A stretch of 63,781 bases of DNA from Desulfuromonadales bacterium (lineage in GTDB: Bacteria; Desulfobacterota; Desulfuromonadia; Desulfuromonadales; BM103). Every line of letters begins with the position of its first letter. Position 1 is the stretch's first letter. Where the stretch lies: assembly GCA_030145195.1 (NCBI GenBank), contig JAQYVY010000017.1, positions 1-63,781 on the forward strand. The letters are read 5' to 3'. Below the pieces are notes generated by a model. It was not told the origin of the DNA, did no database searches, and was given only the letters and a program-made list of their open reading frames with translations. Below, one piece after another: positions 45,060 to 52,805 of this stretch. The translations under genes were made by a program, and so were the position numbers.

Positions 45060-46174
45060 TGCGGCTGATGGCGTTGTCGCTGCTATTGATCCTGTCCGTT
45101 CCTGGAGGGTTGCTGGCAAAACCGGTTCTACACTATCAGGGCGATCAGACCCTGATCAAGGATACGGTCTGGGACGGTGAAATTCTGGTAGACGGAATCT
45201 TGACGGTTGCCGCTGGGGTCACGCTAGACATCCGCCCAGGCAGCCAGATTCGTTTTACTCGCCATGACAGCAACGGCGACGGCATCGGCGAACATGAGAT
45301 CTTTGCACAGGGCACCATTCTGGCCCTTGGCACCGCCACGGCACCGATCGTTTTTACCTCGGCAGAGACCTCACCACAGCGCGGTGACTGGGGCGCTGTC
45401 AACATGATGGTGAGCGAGAGTGAAAATCGGCTGGAGCATTGTGTGGTTGAATATGGCTATCGTGGTTTTCACGCGCATTTTTCTCGTGCGTCGTTAAAAG
45501 AGAGCCTGTTTCGCTACAATCTGCGGGGTGCCCAATTCCAGGAATCTCAGGTCGTGATCAATGCCTGCCGGTTTCTCGACAACACTAACGGCGTTCAGTT
45601 TCGTGACAGCAAGGTGACGCTGGAGAAGGTCACAATCGCCCGCAGTCATTGGGGGGTGCGCTGTGTTTACAGTGAAGTGAACATGACCGGTTGTTTGATT
45701 GAAGATAACCTTGTTAACGGGGTCAATCTCCGCGATAGCAAACTGATGGCTCAGGGGAACCGGATCACCGGGAATCGTCGTGGCCTTTACCTGCAGCGCA
45801 GCGAAGGCATTGTTTCCGGCAATGATCTGTCTGCTAACAACGAGCATGGCATTTTTCTTGAAGACTCAAAGGTCGAGGTGGTCGCTAATCGCCTCGCTGA
45901 AAATGGTCGAGCCGGGGTCCGCTGGTTGAATAGTCGTGGTCGACTTGAGCGCAACCTGATCGTCAATAACGGCGTCTATGCGCTGATTAATGATGGTGAT
46001 AACGCGATTGATGCGCGCAATAACTGGTGGGGATCGTCAGAACCGTCGCAGATTGCTGCAGCGATTCGCGATGGGGTGGATCGTCCTGGGCTTGGTTTGG
46101 TCGATGCGCGTAATGCTTTGGAACAGGCTTTGCCGTTTGTAGATCCTGAACTTTCCGGGATTCAACCGAACTAA
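45056..46174 (+). CDS. Exported right-handed beta-helix protein (NosD-like), second of a pair
   Basis: A 372-residue exported protein with a signal peptide (MRLMALSLLLILSVPGGLLA). Repeats of about 22 residues (for example NMTGCLIEDNLVNGVNLRDS, KLMAQGNRITGNRRGLYLQR, VVANRLAENGRAGVRWLNSR) form a long beta-helix stack ending with an ARNNWWGS motif typical of NosD-like chains. It overlaps the first beta-helix gene by four bases, so the two are probably made together and may pair. A 230-base gap with a dispersed repeat separates it from the next gene. Confidence 0.84.
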   Translation: MMRLMALSLLLILSVPGGLLAKPVLHYQGDQTLIKDTVWDGEILVDGILTVAAGVTLDIRPGSQIRFTRHDSNGDGIGEHEIFAQGTILALGTATAPIVFTSAETSPQRGDWGAVNMMVSESENRLEHCVVEYGYRGFHAHFSRASLKESLFRYNLRGAQFQESQVVINACRFLDNTNGVQFRDSKVTLEKVTIARSHWGVRCVYSEVNMTGCLIEDNLVNGVNLRDSKLMAQGNRITGNRRGLYLQRSEGIVSGNDLSANNEHGIFLEDSKVEVVANRLAENGRAGVRWLNSRGRLERNLIVNNGVYALINDGDNAIDARNNWWGSSEPSQIAAAIRDGVDRPGLGLVDARNALEQALPFVDPELSGIQPN

Positions 46175-46219
46175 GGTGGTGAATCCTATTGCAGTTACAC
46201 AAGTCTTGAAGACAAAAAA

Positions 46220-46329
46220 ATAACGCAATGACGCCAAGAAAAGCCAGTAAAGACGCAATGATAAACCTTTTGTTCTTAGTGTCGACTTTCTTTGCGACTT
46301 TCCTTTAACCTTTGCGACTTTGCGTTAAA
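46220..46329. repeat. CGCAAAG-type dispersed repeat, copy 14
   Basis: The left arm ATAACGCAATGACGCCAAGA (46220-46239) is degenerate, while the right part holds TTTGCGACTTTCCTTTAACC and TTTGCGACTTTGCGTTAA (46312-46329). It separates the beta-helix pair from the PhnD-like gene. Confidence 0.7.
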
Positions 46330-46405
46330 GCTTATCGCTTTTGTCTGGGTTTTTGGGTTTTAATTTTTTCTACCGGTTTCAACCAGTTTTTCTGATGGAG
46401 CTAAA

Positions 46406-47314
46406 ATGAAGTATCCAAAGTTGTTCAAGTCGATTCTGTTGTGCTTCATACTCGCACTGTCAGTGACCGGTTGCGAGCAGGTGGTTGAAGGACCGCCATT
46501 GCGTATCGGCTACATGAACTGCAATAGTGCCGCTGAGACGATGCAGCGGTTTCGTCCTTTGACGGCTTATCTCGCGCAAAAGCTGGGTCGGCCGTGTGAG
46601 ACCGTTCCGGTCGATACTCAGGATTTTGAGGAGCGGTTCGCCGCCGGTGAGTTTGATTTCGTTCATACCAACAGCTTGCTCTATATTATCCTGAAAGAAA
46701 ATCATGCTTTGCAGTTGGTGGCTACCGAGCAGCGCGGTCAGTTCGGTTCCCGAACCGCCGGGGCGATTATTGTCAAGCGTGACAGTCCGATTCAATCGTT
46801 GCAGGATCTGCGTGGCAAGCGCATGGTTTTTGGCCCGCAGTTGGCGCCGACCGGTTATCTGGCGCAGTACGATCTGATGTTGCAGGCCGGATTTGATCCT
46901 GAACGAGAACTTGATTATTATGCGATCCCCCGTGGCTCTTTTAAGCATGAAAAGCTGATATATGCCGTCTATTTCGGTGAGTATGATGTGGCCGCATCAC
47001 CCGTGCTTGATCTGGAGATCATGACTCGCGAAGGTAAAATCAGCGCCGATGATTTTCGGGTTTTGGCGCAGAGTGAGACGATCCCTTACTGTACTTTTGG
47101 TGCTGCGAAAGAAAACGATCCAGCTCTGACCGAGAAATTTCGCAAGGCGCTGGTTGAATTAACCCCGGACGTGGCGGTGGAGATTGATGGTGAGCGACTC
47201 AAGGTGCTCGGCTCTGCCTGGGTGGATGGTTTTGAAACGCTGACGGATCAGGACTACGATCCGATCCGGGTTATGGCCAAACGCGTCAATATGCCCCCTT
47301 ATCAGGAGTTCTAA
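46406..47314 (+). CDS. PhnD-like substrate-binding lipoprotein
   Basis: The 302-residue protein has a lipoprotein signal ending VTGC (Cys23). It then has the PhnD/SsuA-family fold of ABC-importer binding proteins: LRIGYMNCNSAAETMQRFRP near residue 30, EFDFVHTNSLLYIIL near 95, and LRGKRMVFGPQLAPTGYLAQ near 140. Relatives bind phosphonates, phosphite, sulfonates or other oxyanions. No ATPase or permease gene follows; instead a YedE-type transporter lies two genes downstream, so an oxyanion or sulfur/selenium ligand is a reasonable guess only. Confidence 0.85.
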   Translation: MKYPKLFKSILLCFILALSVTGCEQVVEGPPLRIGYMNCNSAAETMQRFRPLTAYLAQKLGRPCETVPVDTQDFEERFAAGEFDFVHTNSLLYIILKENHALQLVATEQRGQFGSRTAGAIIVKRDSPIQSLQDLRGKRMVFGPQLAPTGYLAQYDLMLQAGFDPERELDYYAIPRGSFKHEKLIYAVYFGEYDVAASPVLDLEIMTREGKISADDFRVLAQSETIPYCTFGAAKENDPALTEKFRKALVELTPDVAVEIDGERLKVLGSAWVDGFETLTDQDYDPIRVMAKRVNMPPYQEF

Positions 47315-47318
47315 GTGC

Positions 47319-47861
47319 ATGTTGCATGATCGTTTCGATCAAATACTGGCGGCAACTTTGGTCTTGATCCTGGCTGCTGGCGTCTTTCTGTTGGCAACTG
47401 CTGGCCCGAATCAGGGACCGCATGCCGGTGCAGGAAACGATCGACAACTGGAGCGCGAGATCGTTTACCAGGCTCGACTGTCGTTTCTGCAACGACGCTA
47501 TGGCCCGGTTGTTGAATTGCGTGATAGTGGCGCGTTGCAAGAGGCTTTGCTTAAGCTGGAAGAGCTGGGACGTGATCTTCCCGGTGAGGCGCATACCGAT
47601 CTATTGAGTGGCGATATTTTATTGCGCATGGGCCAATTTGATCGCGCTTTGATCAAACTGGCCGGAGCGGTGCGGCGCAACGGCGATTATATTGATTCCG
47701 GCAGTCCACTCAACCGGAGGCCGCTGATCGAGTCGGCCGTCGCCGAAGGTATGCCGCTGGTACGGGATCGTCTGCGGGCGCAGCCGGACAATCGCTCGCT
47801 GGCGATGGTGCTTAAAGATGGTTATTATCTGCAAAGTCGTCTGGCCGGAGGCTGCGAATGA
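47319..47861 (+). CDS. Membrane-anchored protein of unknown function with TPR-like helices
   Basis: I do not recognise the family. The 180-residue protein has one N-terminal membrane span (ILAATLVLILAAGVFLLATA, residues 9-28), then a helical periplasmic part with paired helices (SGALQEALLKLEELGRDL, ILLRMGQFDRALIKLAGAV) resembling tetratricopeptide units. CAGGAG precedes the ATG at 47319. It follows the PhnD-like gene by four bases and overlaps the YedE gene by four, so the three are one unit and this may be a scaffold. Confidence 0.75.
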   Translation: MLHDRFDQILAATLVLILAAGVFLLATAGPNQGPHAGAGNDRQLEREIVYQARLSFLQRRYGPVVELRDSGALQEALLKLEELGRDLPGEAHTDLLSGDILLRMGQFDRALIKLAGAVRRNGDYIDSGSPLNRRPLIESAVAEGMPLVRDRLRAQPDNRSLAMVLKDGYYLQSRLAGGCE

Positions 47862-48928
47862 GTGTGTCGCTGCGCGATCGACATTTCTGGCTTGTATTGC
47901 TTGCTGGCCTCGGGCTCGGTATTTTCGGGGTGTTGCTGGCGGTTTGGGGCAACCCGCAGAATAGCGGGATTTGCGTCTCCTGTTTTATCGAAAACTCCAG
48001 CGGGGCGCTTGGCCTGCATGACAACGCCCGGATGCAGTATCTGCGACCGGAACTGATCGGTTTCGTGCTTGGCTCGGTTGTTTGTGCCCTGGGCTTTCGT
48101 GAATTCCGATCCCGCGGCGGCAGTGCACCGATGGCTCGCCTGGTCTCGGGTCTGTTTTTGATTGTCGGCAGCGCCGTCTTTATCGGTTGCCCAATCAAAT
48201 TGTTTCTTCGTTTGACGGCTGGTGATTTGTCTTCTCTCGGTGGAGTTGCTGGCCTGGTTGCCGGTGTCTGGATTGGACTCCAGGGGCTCGCCCGCGGTGT
48301 TGATCTGGGCCGTACCCGCGAGGAGCGGGGAGCGACCGGCCTGTTGGTCCCTGCCGGGTTTGTTTTGCTGCTGATCTTTTTGCTGGCCAGACCGGCTTTT
48401 ATTCTCGTTTCCGAACGGGGCAGCGCGGCTCAACATGCACCTTTGGTCGTTTCGCTTCTGGTCGGACTGCTGCTTGGTGCCCTGGCACAGCGGAGTCGTT
48501 TCTGCGTGACCGGCAGCGTTCGTGATGCCATCTTGATGGGTCGACGCAGCCCTCTGTTTTGGGGCTTTTTAGCGTTCCTGATTGGCGCTCTGGCAACGGG
48601 CTTGCTTTCAGGCCAGTTCAACTTCGGTCTTTACGGTCAGCCCGGAGCACATCTCGAACATTTGTGGAGTTTCCTCGGGATGCTGCTGGTCGGCTGGCTC
48701 TCGGTCTTGATCGGAGGTTGCCCCTTTCGGCAGCTGGTTAAAGCTGGGGAGGGCGATGCTGATGCCGGTATGGCGGTGATCGGCATGTTCCTCGGTGGCG
48801 GCCTGGTTCAGTCTTGGGGTATTGCAGCGACAGCCTCAGGCGTCTCCCTGCCGGGCAAGATGAGTGTGCTGCTCGGCTTGGCGTTTGTCTTGATGGTCAG
48901 TTTGCTGTTCCGTGAAAGATCGGCTTGA
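47858..48928 (+). CDS. YedE/YeeE-family transporter (putative selenium/sulfur type)
   Basis: The 356-residue membrane protein has about nine predicted spans. Conserved cysteines lie in GICVSCFIENSSGALGLH (near residue 38), FIGCPIKLFL, RSRFCVTGSVRDAIL and LIGGCPFRQL. In the thiosulfate transporter YeeE such cysteines line the pathway. The N-terminal CxxC followed by the ALGLH segment resembles the YedE branch that co-occurs with selenium-metabolism genes. The start overlaps the preceding gene. The linked cysteine desulfurase and peptide-modifying genes suggest that sulfur or selenium is brought in for that system, but direct evidence is absent and other selenium genes (selD, yedF) are not in the window. 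Confidence 0.83.
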   Translation: MSVSLRDRHFWLVLLAGLGLGIFGVLLAVWGNPQNSGICVSCFIENSSGALGLHDNARMQYLRPELIGFVLGSVVCALGFREFRSRGGSAPMARLVSGLFLIVGSAVFIGCPIKLFLRLTAGDLSSLGGVAGLVAGVWIGLQGLARGVDLGRTREERGATGLLVPAGFVLLLIFLLARPAFILVSERGSAAQHAPLVVSLLVGLLLGALAQRSRFCVTGSVRDAILMGRRSPLFWGFLAFLIGALATGLLSGQFNFGLYGQPGAHLEHLWSFLGMLLVGWLSVLIGGCPFRQLVKAGEGDADAGMAVIGMFLGGGLVQSWGIAATASGVSLPGKMSVLLGLAFVLMVSLLFRERSA

Positions 48929-48979
48929 AAAACAATCGATCTTTAAGTGGATTACTATTTATAATCAGGGCTATAAGCC

Positions 48980-49094
48980 TTTAACGCAAAGACGCAAAGA
49001 CGCTGAGGCTCAGGGTAAAACACAGCGAAAACCGCGACCAAAGATTGAAGGCTTAACCTTTTTACCTTTTTTGACTTTGCGCCTTTGCGTTACA
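48980..49094. repeat. CGCAAAG-type dispersed repeat, copy 15
   Basis: The left arm TTTAACGCAAAGACGCAAAG (48980-48999) faces GACTTTGCGCCTTTGCGTTA on the right (49073-49092). It fills the gap between the YedE and PqqD genes. Confidence 0.82.
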
Positions 49095-49121
49095 GCTTGT
49101 GTGTTTAAGTGATTTTAAAGT

Positions 49122-49463
49122 ATGAACGACAAAAGGATAGAACAAGTTATGAACAAACCTCAACGCAACCCTGAAATTGTCTGGCGGGTGGAGAAACGTC
49201 GTCAGGCGGAGGTTCTCAAGGCTCTTGAGGCTGGCGAGGATGCGGATAACCGTGGCACCGTGATTCTGATCCAGTCCGGGATGATGCATCAGCTCAACCT
49301 GGTTGGCGGCATGATCTGGGAACGTTGCGATGGACAGCGGACACTCGTTGAAATCGCAGATGAAATGGCGACCGAATTTGCTGTCGAGCGCTCTGAACTC
49401 GAAGCGGATGTCCATGAGTTTGTGACTGACCTGATAAAGAGAGGCTGGCTGATTAATGACTGA
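49122..49463 (+). CDS. PqqD-family peptide chaperone (GeoRSP-type)
   Basis: The 113-residue protein is a PqqD fold (RiPP recognition element): ILIQSGMMHQLNLVGGMIWE forms the peptide-binding strand and helix, and LIKRGWLIND ends the winged helix. Such proteins hold the leader of a precursor peptide and present it to a radical SAM enzyme. An in-frame ATG at 49149 is an alternative start, with AAAGGA 11 bases before it. Its end overlaps the radical SAM gene start by eight bases. With the two SPASM genes it matches the set I know as the GeoRSP system, named from comparative genomics with unknown product. Confidence 0.87.
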   Translation: MNDKRIEQVMNKPQRNPEIVWRVEKRRQAEVLKALEAGEDADNRGTVILIQSGMMHQLNLVGGMIWERCDGQRTLVEIADEMATEFAVERSELEADVHEFVTDLIKRGWLIND

Positions 49464-50457
49464 AACCACGGAAATGTTGTCTGCACCTCTGACCTTTAAC
49501 TGGACGCTCTCCTATCGTTGTAATTTTGCCTGCGATCACTGCTATAGCCGAGATGAAACCTGTCCGGAATTGCCGACCTCCGATATCCTGAAGATCGTGG
49601 ATGTTCTGGTCGAGCAGCAGGTCCCTTTTGTCAATTTTGGTGGTGGTGAACCGCTGATTCGTAAAGATCTGCTTGAGGTGGCCGCTTATGCTTCAGGGCG
49701 GGGTTTGAACGTCTCGATGAACACCAACGGCTGGTTGCTTGATGATGAGGCCGCACAGCAGTTGAAAGACGCCGGTTTCAAGAGCGTCGGTATCAGTATC
49801 GACAGTTTTGAGGCCGACAAGCATGATGCTTTTCGCAATATGCCCGGCTCCTTTGACCGCGCTGTAAGTGGGCTTGACGCCTTGCAGAAGGTTGGTTTGA
49901 AGAGCACCATGAGCTCGGTGATCTCCCGCATCAACTACCAGTCTTATCATGAACTGCTCGATCTGGCGCGGGCGCACGGGGTCGGCCAGGTTTATCTGCA
50001 TAATTTCAAATGCAGCGGGCGCGGTTTCAAGAACCGTGAAGAGCTGGATCTTTCACCGAATGAATGGCAAGCCTTCTATCTTGAAGCGCTGGCGGTGAAG
50101 AATCGCACCACCGATCTGAAAATATCTTTCGATGACCCGGTGATCTCATCGTTGCCTGATTATCAGGAAAAGACCATGGTTAAAGGCAGTAGCTGCGGTA
50201 AGCTATCGCTGCATTTGCGGCCCAACGGCGATATTACTCCCTGTGGCTTTATCCCGGTAGTCGTCGGCAATATCCTGCACGATGACTTCGCCACGATCTG
50301 GTACGATTCGCCGGTTCTCAAGGCGATGCGCTCCAAGTCAGCCACCGGCAAGTGCTCGGGTTGCAGCGCCTTCGATGATTGTCAGGGCGGGTGTACTGCG
50401 CGAGCTTTCGCCACCACCGGAGACTTCAATCAGCCTGATCCGCATTGTTGGAAGTGA
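49456..50457 (+). CDS. Radical SAM/SPASM peptide-modifying enzyme (GeoRSP-type)
   Basis: The 333-residue cytoplasmic enzyme has the radical SAM motif RCNFACDHCYSR (Cys22, Cys26, Cys29) for the SAM-binding [4Fe-4S] cluster. A C-terminal SPASM domain (about residues 240-333) contains CGKLSLHLRPNGDITPCGF and CSGCSAFDDCQGGCTARAF for auxiliary clusters. Such enzymes (PqqE, AlbA, SCIFF maturases) make crosslinks or thioethers in ribosomal peptides. A strong candidate substrate is the 18-codon gene 74 bases downstream. The chemistry is not predictable from sequence. Confidence 0.93.
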   Translation: MTETTEMLSAPLTFNWTLSYRCNFACDHCYSRDETCPELPTSDILKIVDVLVEQQVPFVNFGGGEPLIRKDLLEVAAYASGRGLNVSMNTNGWLLDDEAAQQLKDAGFKSVGISIDSFEADKHDAFRNMPGSFDRAVSGLDALQKVGLKSTMSSVISRINYQSYHELLDLARAHGVGQVYLHNFKCSGRGFKNREELDLSPNEWQAFYLEALAVKNRTTDLKISFDDPVISSLPDYQEKTMVKGSSCGKLSLHLRPNGDITPCGFIPVVVGNILHDDFATIWYDSPVLKAMRSKSATGKCSGCSAFDDCQGGCTARAFATTGDFNQPDPHCWK

Positions 50458-50460
50458 TAA

Positions 50461-50472
50461 GAGACTGTCCCC
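50461..50472. repeat. GGGACnGTCCC-related fragment
   Basis: GAGACTGTCCCC, one of the short fragments of this type, lies just after the radical SAM gene stop. Confidence 0.3.
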
Positions 50473-50530
50473 GCTCAGTCACGAGCAAGGCGCACAGTGA
50501 TTGTTAACCACAACCTAAAAGGAGAAAGTC

Positions 50531-50587
50531 ATGAAAAAGTACATGAAGCCGCGTATTACCGGTTCCAGTAACGTTCACCCTTGCTGA
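50531..50587 (+). CDS. Candidate precursor peptide of the radical SAM system, 18 codons ending Cys-TGA
   Basis: ATG 50531 is preceded by an excellent ribosome-binding site (AAAAGGAGAAAGTC). The peptide reads MKKYMKPRITGSSNVHPC and then TGA (50585-50587). It lies between the radical SAM/SPASM gene and the SPASM-only gene, the usual place for a modified-peptide precursor, and its lysine/arginine-rich start with a single C-terminal cysteine suits such a role. If TGA were read as selenocysteine the frame would continue YRCLQHR to a second TGA at 50609-50611, giving a 26-residue peptide with adjacent Cys and Sec. No length or composition test can prove translation of so small a gene; its conservation in relatives would. 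Confidence 0.72.
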   Translation: MKKYMKPRITGSSNVHPC

Positions 50588-50612
50588 TACCGTTGTCTTC
50601 AGCACCGTTGAG
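50582..50612 (+). other. Possible hairpin around the peptide's TGA codon
   Basis: TGCTGA (50582-50587, containing the TGA) is complementary to TCAGCA (50599-50604). An alternative weak hairpin TTCAG-CACCG-TTGAG spans 50598-50612, about where a bacterial SECIS loop would lie after a UGA. The two pairings exclude each other and neither has the classical SECIS loop sequence, so a recoding role is unproven. Confidence 0.3.
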
Positions 50613-50624
50613 TGAGTCCCATTA

Positions 50625-51590
50625 ATGGCCCTTTATCTTCTTGATACCCCGGTTCGTCTGACTTGGGATTTTTCTACAGATCCGCCCAGTCACGCCGGAA
50701 ACCAACTGGAGGTGGCGCGTCACATCGCTGATGGCGGCGTGTTCTTCGTCACTCTTCAGGGCCAGCCGTTGTTGCAGTCGAATATTGGTGAACTGCTGCG
50801 CTGTCTGACCGCCGGTGGCTGTCAGGTGCTGATCGCCTGTTCCGGGACGGCTGTGGAGTTGTCGAATCTTGCCCAGGTGTCGACTCCGATTCATCAACTG
50901 CTGCTCGATGCTGCCCGTTTTATCGATGTTCGCAATGGGGTCGATACGACTCTTTTGCAGCAGGCGGTGCAGGCCCTTCGCGCCATCGGCTACGACCCTG
51001 CTTTGATGCTGACGCCGCAGCGGCGAAATCTGCACTTAATCCCTGAGTTTCTGCGCTTTTGCCGGGACAATAAGGTCGGTAGATTTAAGTTGCCAAACGC
51101 AAATATCGGTGATAGCTTCCGGGAATATTCCACTGCTGATCTGCCGCGGCATCAGGACCTTGAATTGTTCCGTAAACTCTGGGCCGAATCGCCGCAGCCG
51201 ACAAGTGAATTGCCCGCTCTCGATATCCACGACCTGTTTTTGTGGGAGATCCTGGTGCCAGGGCAATTGCAAGCGCGCAGTGAGTATGGTGGTTGTCAGG
51301 CGGGTAACAGCCTCGGTCATGTTGACCTGTACGGAATGGTTCATCCTTGTGCCGCCTGGCCTGAGCCCTTGGGCAATCTGGTTGCTGAGTCCCTTTTCGA
51401 GGTCTGGTCCAGTCCTGCCCGTTTTACGGTGCGTGAGCAGATCTCTGTTATGCCCGTTGGTTGCCGCGACTGTTGTGATATCGCAAGTTGTCTTGGCGGT
51501 TGCCGTGGCCTCTCCCGACGGTTGAATCAGGCTGAAGGTGAGCGCGACCTGATGTGTCCTGGTCCTCGTCGACAGAACCCAGTCTCTTGA
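50625..51590 (+). CDS. SPASM-domain protein lacking the radical SAM cysteine motif (GeoRSP-type)
   Basis: The 321-residue protein begins where a radical SAM barrel should (VRLTWDFSTDPPSHAGNQLE), but the position of the CxxxCxxC motif holds no cysteines, so it cannot bind the SAM cluster. The rest of the barrel text continues (LYGMVHPCAAWPEPLGNLVA), and a C-terminal SPASM-like set of cysteines is kept (GCRDCCDIASCLGGCRGL). It probably binds auxiliary Fe-S clusters and acts as a partner, scaffold or electron donor for the true radical SAM enzyme. ATG 50625 comes 37 bases after the peptide's first TGA. Confidence 0.85.
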   Translation: MALYLLDTPVRLTWDFSTDPPSHAGNQLEVARHIADGGVFFVTLQGQPLLQSNIGELLRCLTAGGCQVLIACSGTAVELSNLAQVSTPIHQLLLDAARFIDVRNGVDTTLLQQAVQALRAIGYDPALMLTPQRRNLHLIPEFLRFCRDNKVGRFKLPNANIGDSFREYSTADLPRHQDLELFRKLWAESPQPTSELPALDIHDLFLWEILVPGQLQARSEYGGCQAGNSLGHVDLYGMVHPCAAWPEPLGNLVAESLFEVWSSPARFTVREQISVMPVGCRDCCDIASCLGGCRGLSRRLNQAEGERDLMCPGPRRQNPVS

Positions 51591-51604
51591 GTCATTCATA
51601 GTTA

Positions 51605-52747
51605 ATGCCTATTTACCTCGATAACGCTGCCACCTCATTTCCCAAGCCCGAATCGGTTTGTGCTGCCGTTGAGCGGACGTTGCGTCATTACGCGGCCAAC
51701 CCCGGTCGGGGCGGACATGCCCTCTCGCTGGAGGCGGGTCGGCTGGTGATGGAGTGCCGCGAATCGATTGCTCGTTTCTTCGGGATTGATGATTCGGCGC
51801 GCATCGCTTTCACGGCCAATGCCACCGAAGCGATCAATCTGGGCCTGTTTGGTTTGCTACAGCCTGGTGACCGGGTTGTTACCACGTCTATGGAACATAA
51901 TGCCGTGGTGCGGCCGTTGCGGGCTCTGGCTGACAAGGGTGTTGAAGTTGTCAAGGTGGCCTCTGATCATCTGGGCTTTGTCTCCCCCGAGGCGATTAAG
52001 GCTGCCTGTCGCGAGGGGGCTCGTCTGGTCATTATGAGCCACTGTTCGAATGTGACCGGAACGGTGCAGCCGATTGAGGAGATCGGCCCCTGGTGTCGCT
52101 CTCAGGGTATCCTCTTTATGGTTGATGCAGCTCAGAGCGCCGGGCTGTTCTCCATTGATGTCGCGGAACTGGCGATTGATCTGCTGGCAGTGCCTGGTCA
52201 TAAATCGTTGCTCGGCCCACCGGGGACCGGTTTTCTTTATGTTCGCCCGGAGCTGAGCCTGCGGCCGTTGATCTATGGCGGCACCGGTACTTTTTCACAA
52301 TCAGAAACGCAGCCGGAGGAGATGCCGGAACGGCTTGAAAGCGGAACCTTGAACACCATCGGCCTGGCTGGACTTGGGGCTGCGGTTGAGTTTCTAGAAG
52401 AGGTTGGTTTAGAGCATGTTCGTGCCCGAGAGCATGCTTTGCTCAAACAATTGATTGACGGTTTGCGTAACCTCAAGAGCGTCACTCTTTACGGTCCGCA
52501 CGGTTCTTCCCGTCATGGCGGTGCGCTTTCAATCAGCGTGTCTGGCCACGATCCGTCAATGCTGGGCTTCCGCTTGGACCGGGAATATGGTATTTGTTGT
52601 CGAGTTGGTTTGCACTGTGCTCCAGACGCGCATCGCACCATTGGAACTTTTCCCGAAGGGACGATCCGATTCAGCCCGGGTTATTTCAATACGGCTGAAG
52701 AAATTGAACAAACATTGCAGGCGATACACTCGATTCTCTCTACCTGA
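51605..52747 (+). CDS. Class V aminotransferase, cysteine desulfurase-like
   Basis: The 380-residue PLP enzyme starts MPIYLDNAATSFPKPESV. It carries the PLP lysine in PGHKSLLGPPGTGFL near residue 199 and a catalytic-type cysteine in RVGLHCAPDAHRTIG near 338, with FPEGTIRFSPGYFNT close behind. The last motif is typical of the desulfurase subfamily seen beside selenium-related genes, distinct from IscS/NifS. It would free sulfur (or selenium) from cysteine (selenocysteine). No IscU-type scaffold follows. Its place after the SPASM gene (14 bases) argues that it serves the same peptide system. Confidence 0.88.
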   Translation: MPIYLDNAATSFPKPESVCAAVERTLRHYAANPGRGGHALSLEAGRLVMECRESIARFFGIDDSARIAFTANATEAINLGLFGLLQPGDRVVTTSMEHNAVVRPLRALADKGVEVVKVASDHLGFVSPEAIKAACREGARLVIMSHCSNVTGTVQPIEEIGPWCRSQGILFMVDAAQSAGLFSIDVAELAIDLLAVPGHKSLLGPPGTGFLYVRPELSLRPLIYGGTGTFSQSETQPEEMPERLESGTLNTIGLAGLGAAVEFLEEVGLEHVRAREHALLKQLIDGLRNLKSVTLYGPHGSSRHGGALSISVSGHDPSMLGFRLDREYGICCRVGLHCAPDAHRTIGTFPEGTIRFSPGYFNTAEEIEQTLQAIHSILST

Positions 52748-52805
52748 AGCAGTATCTTGTTAGAAATAGAGGGTTGTTCATCCTTAAGCTGTTTGAGGAG
52801 TTTGT

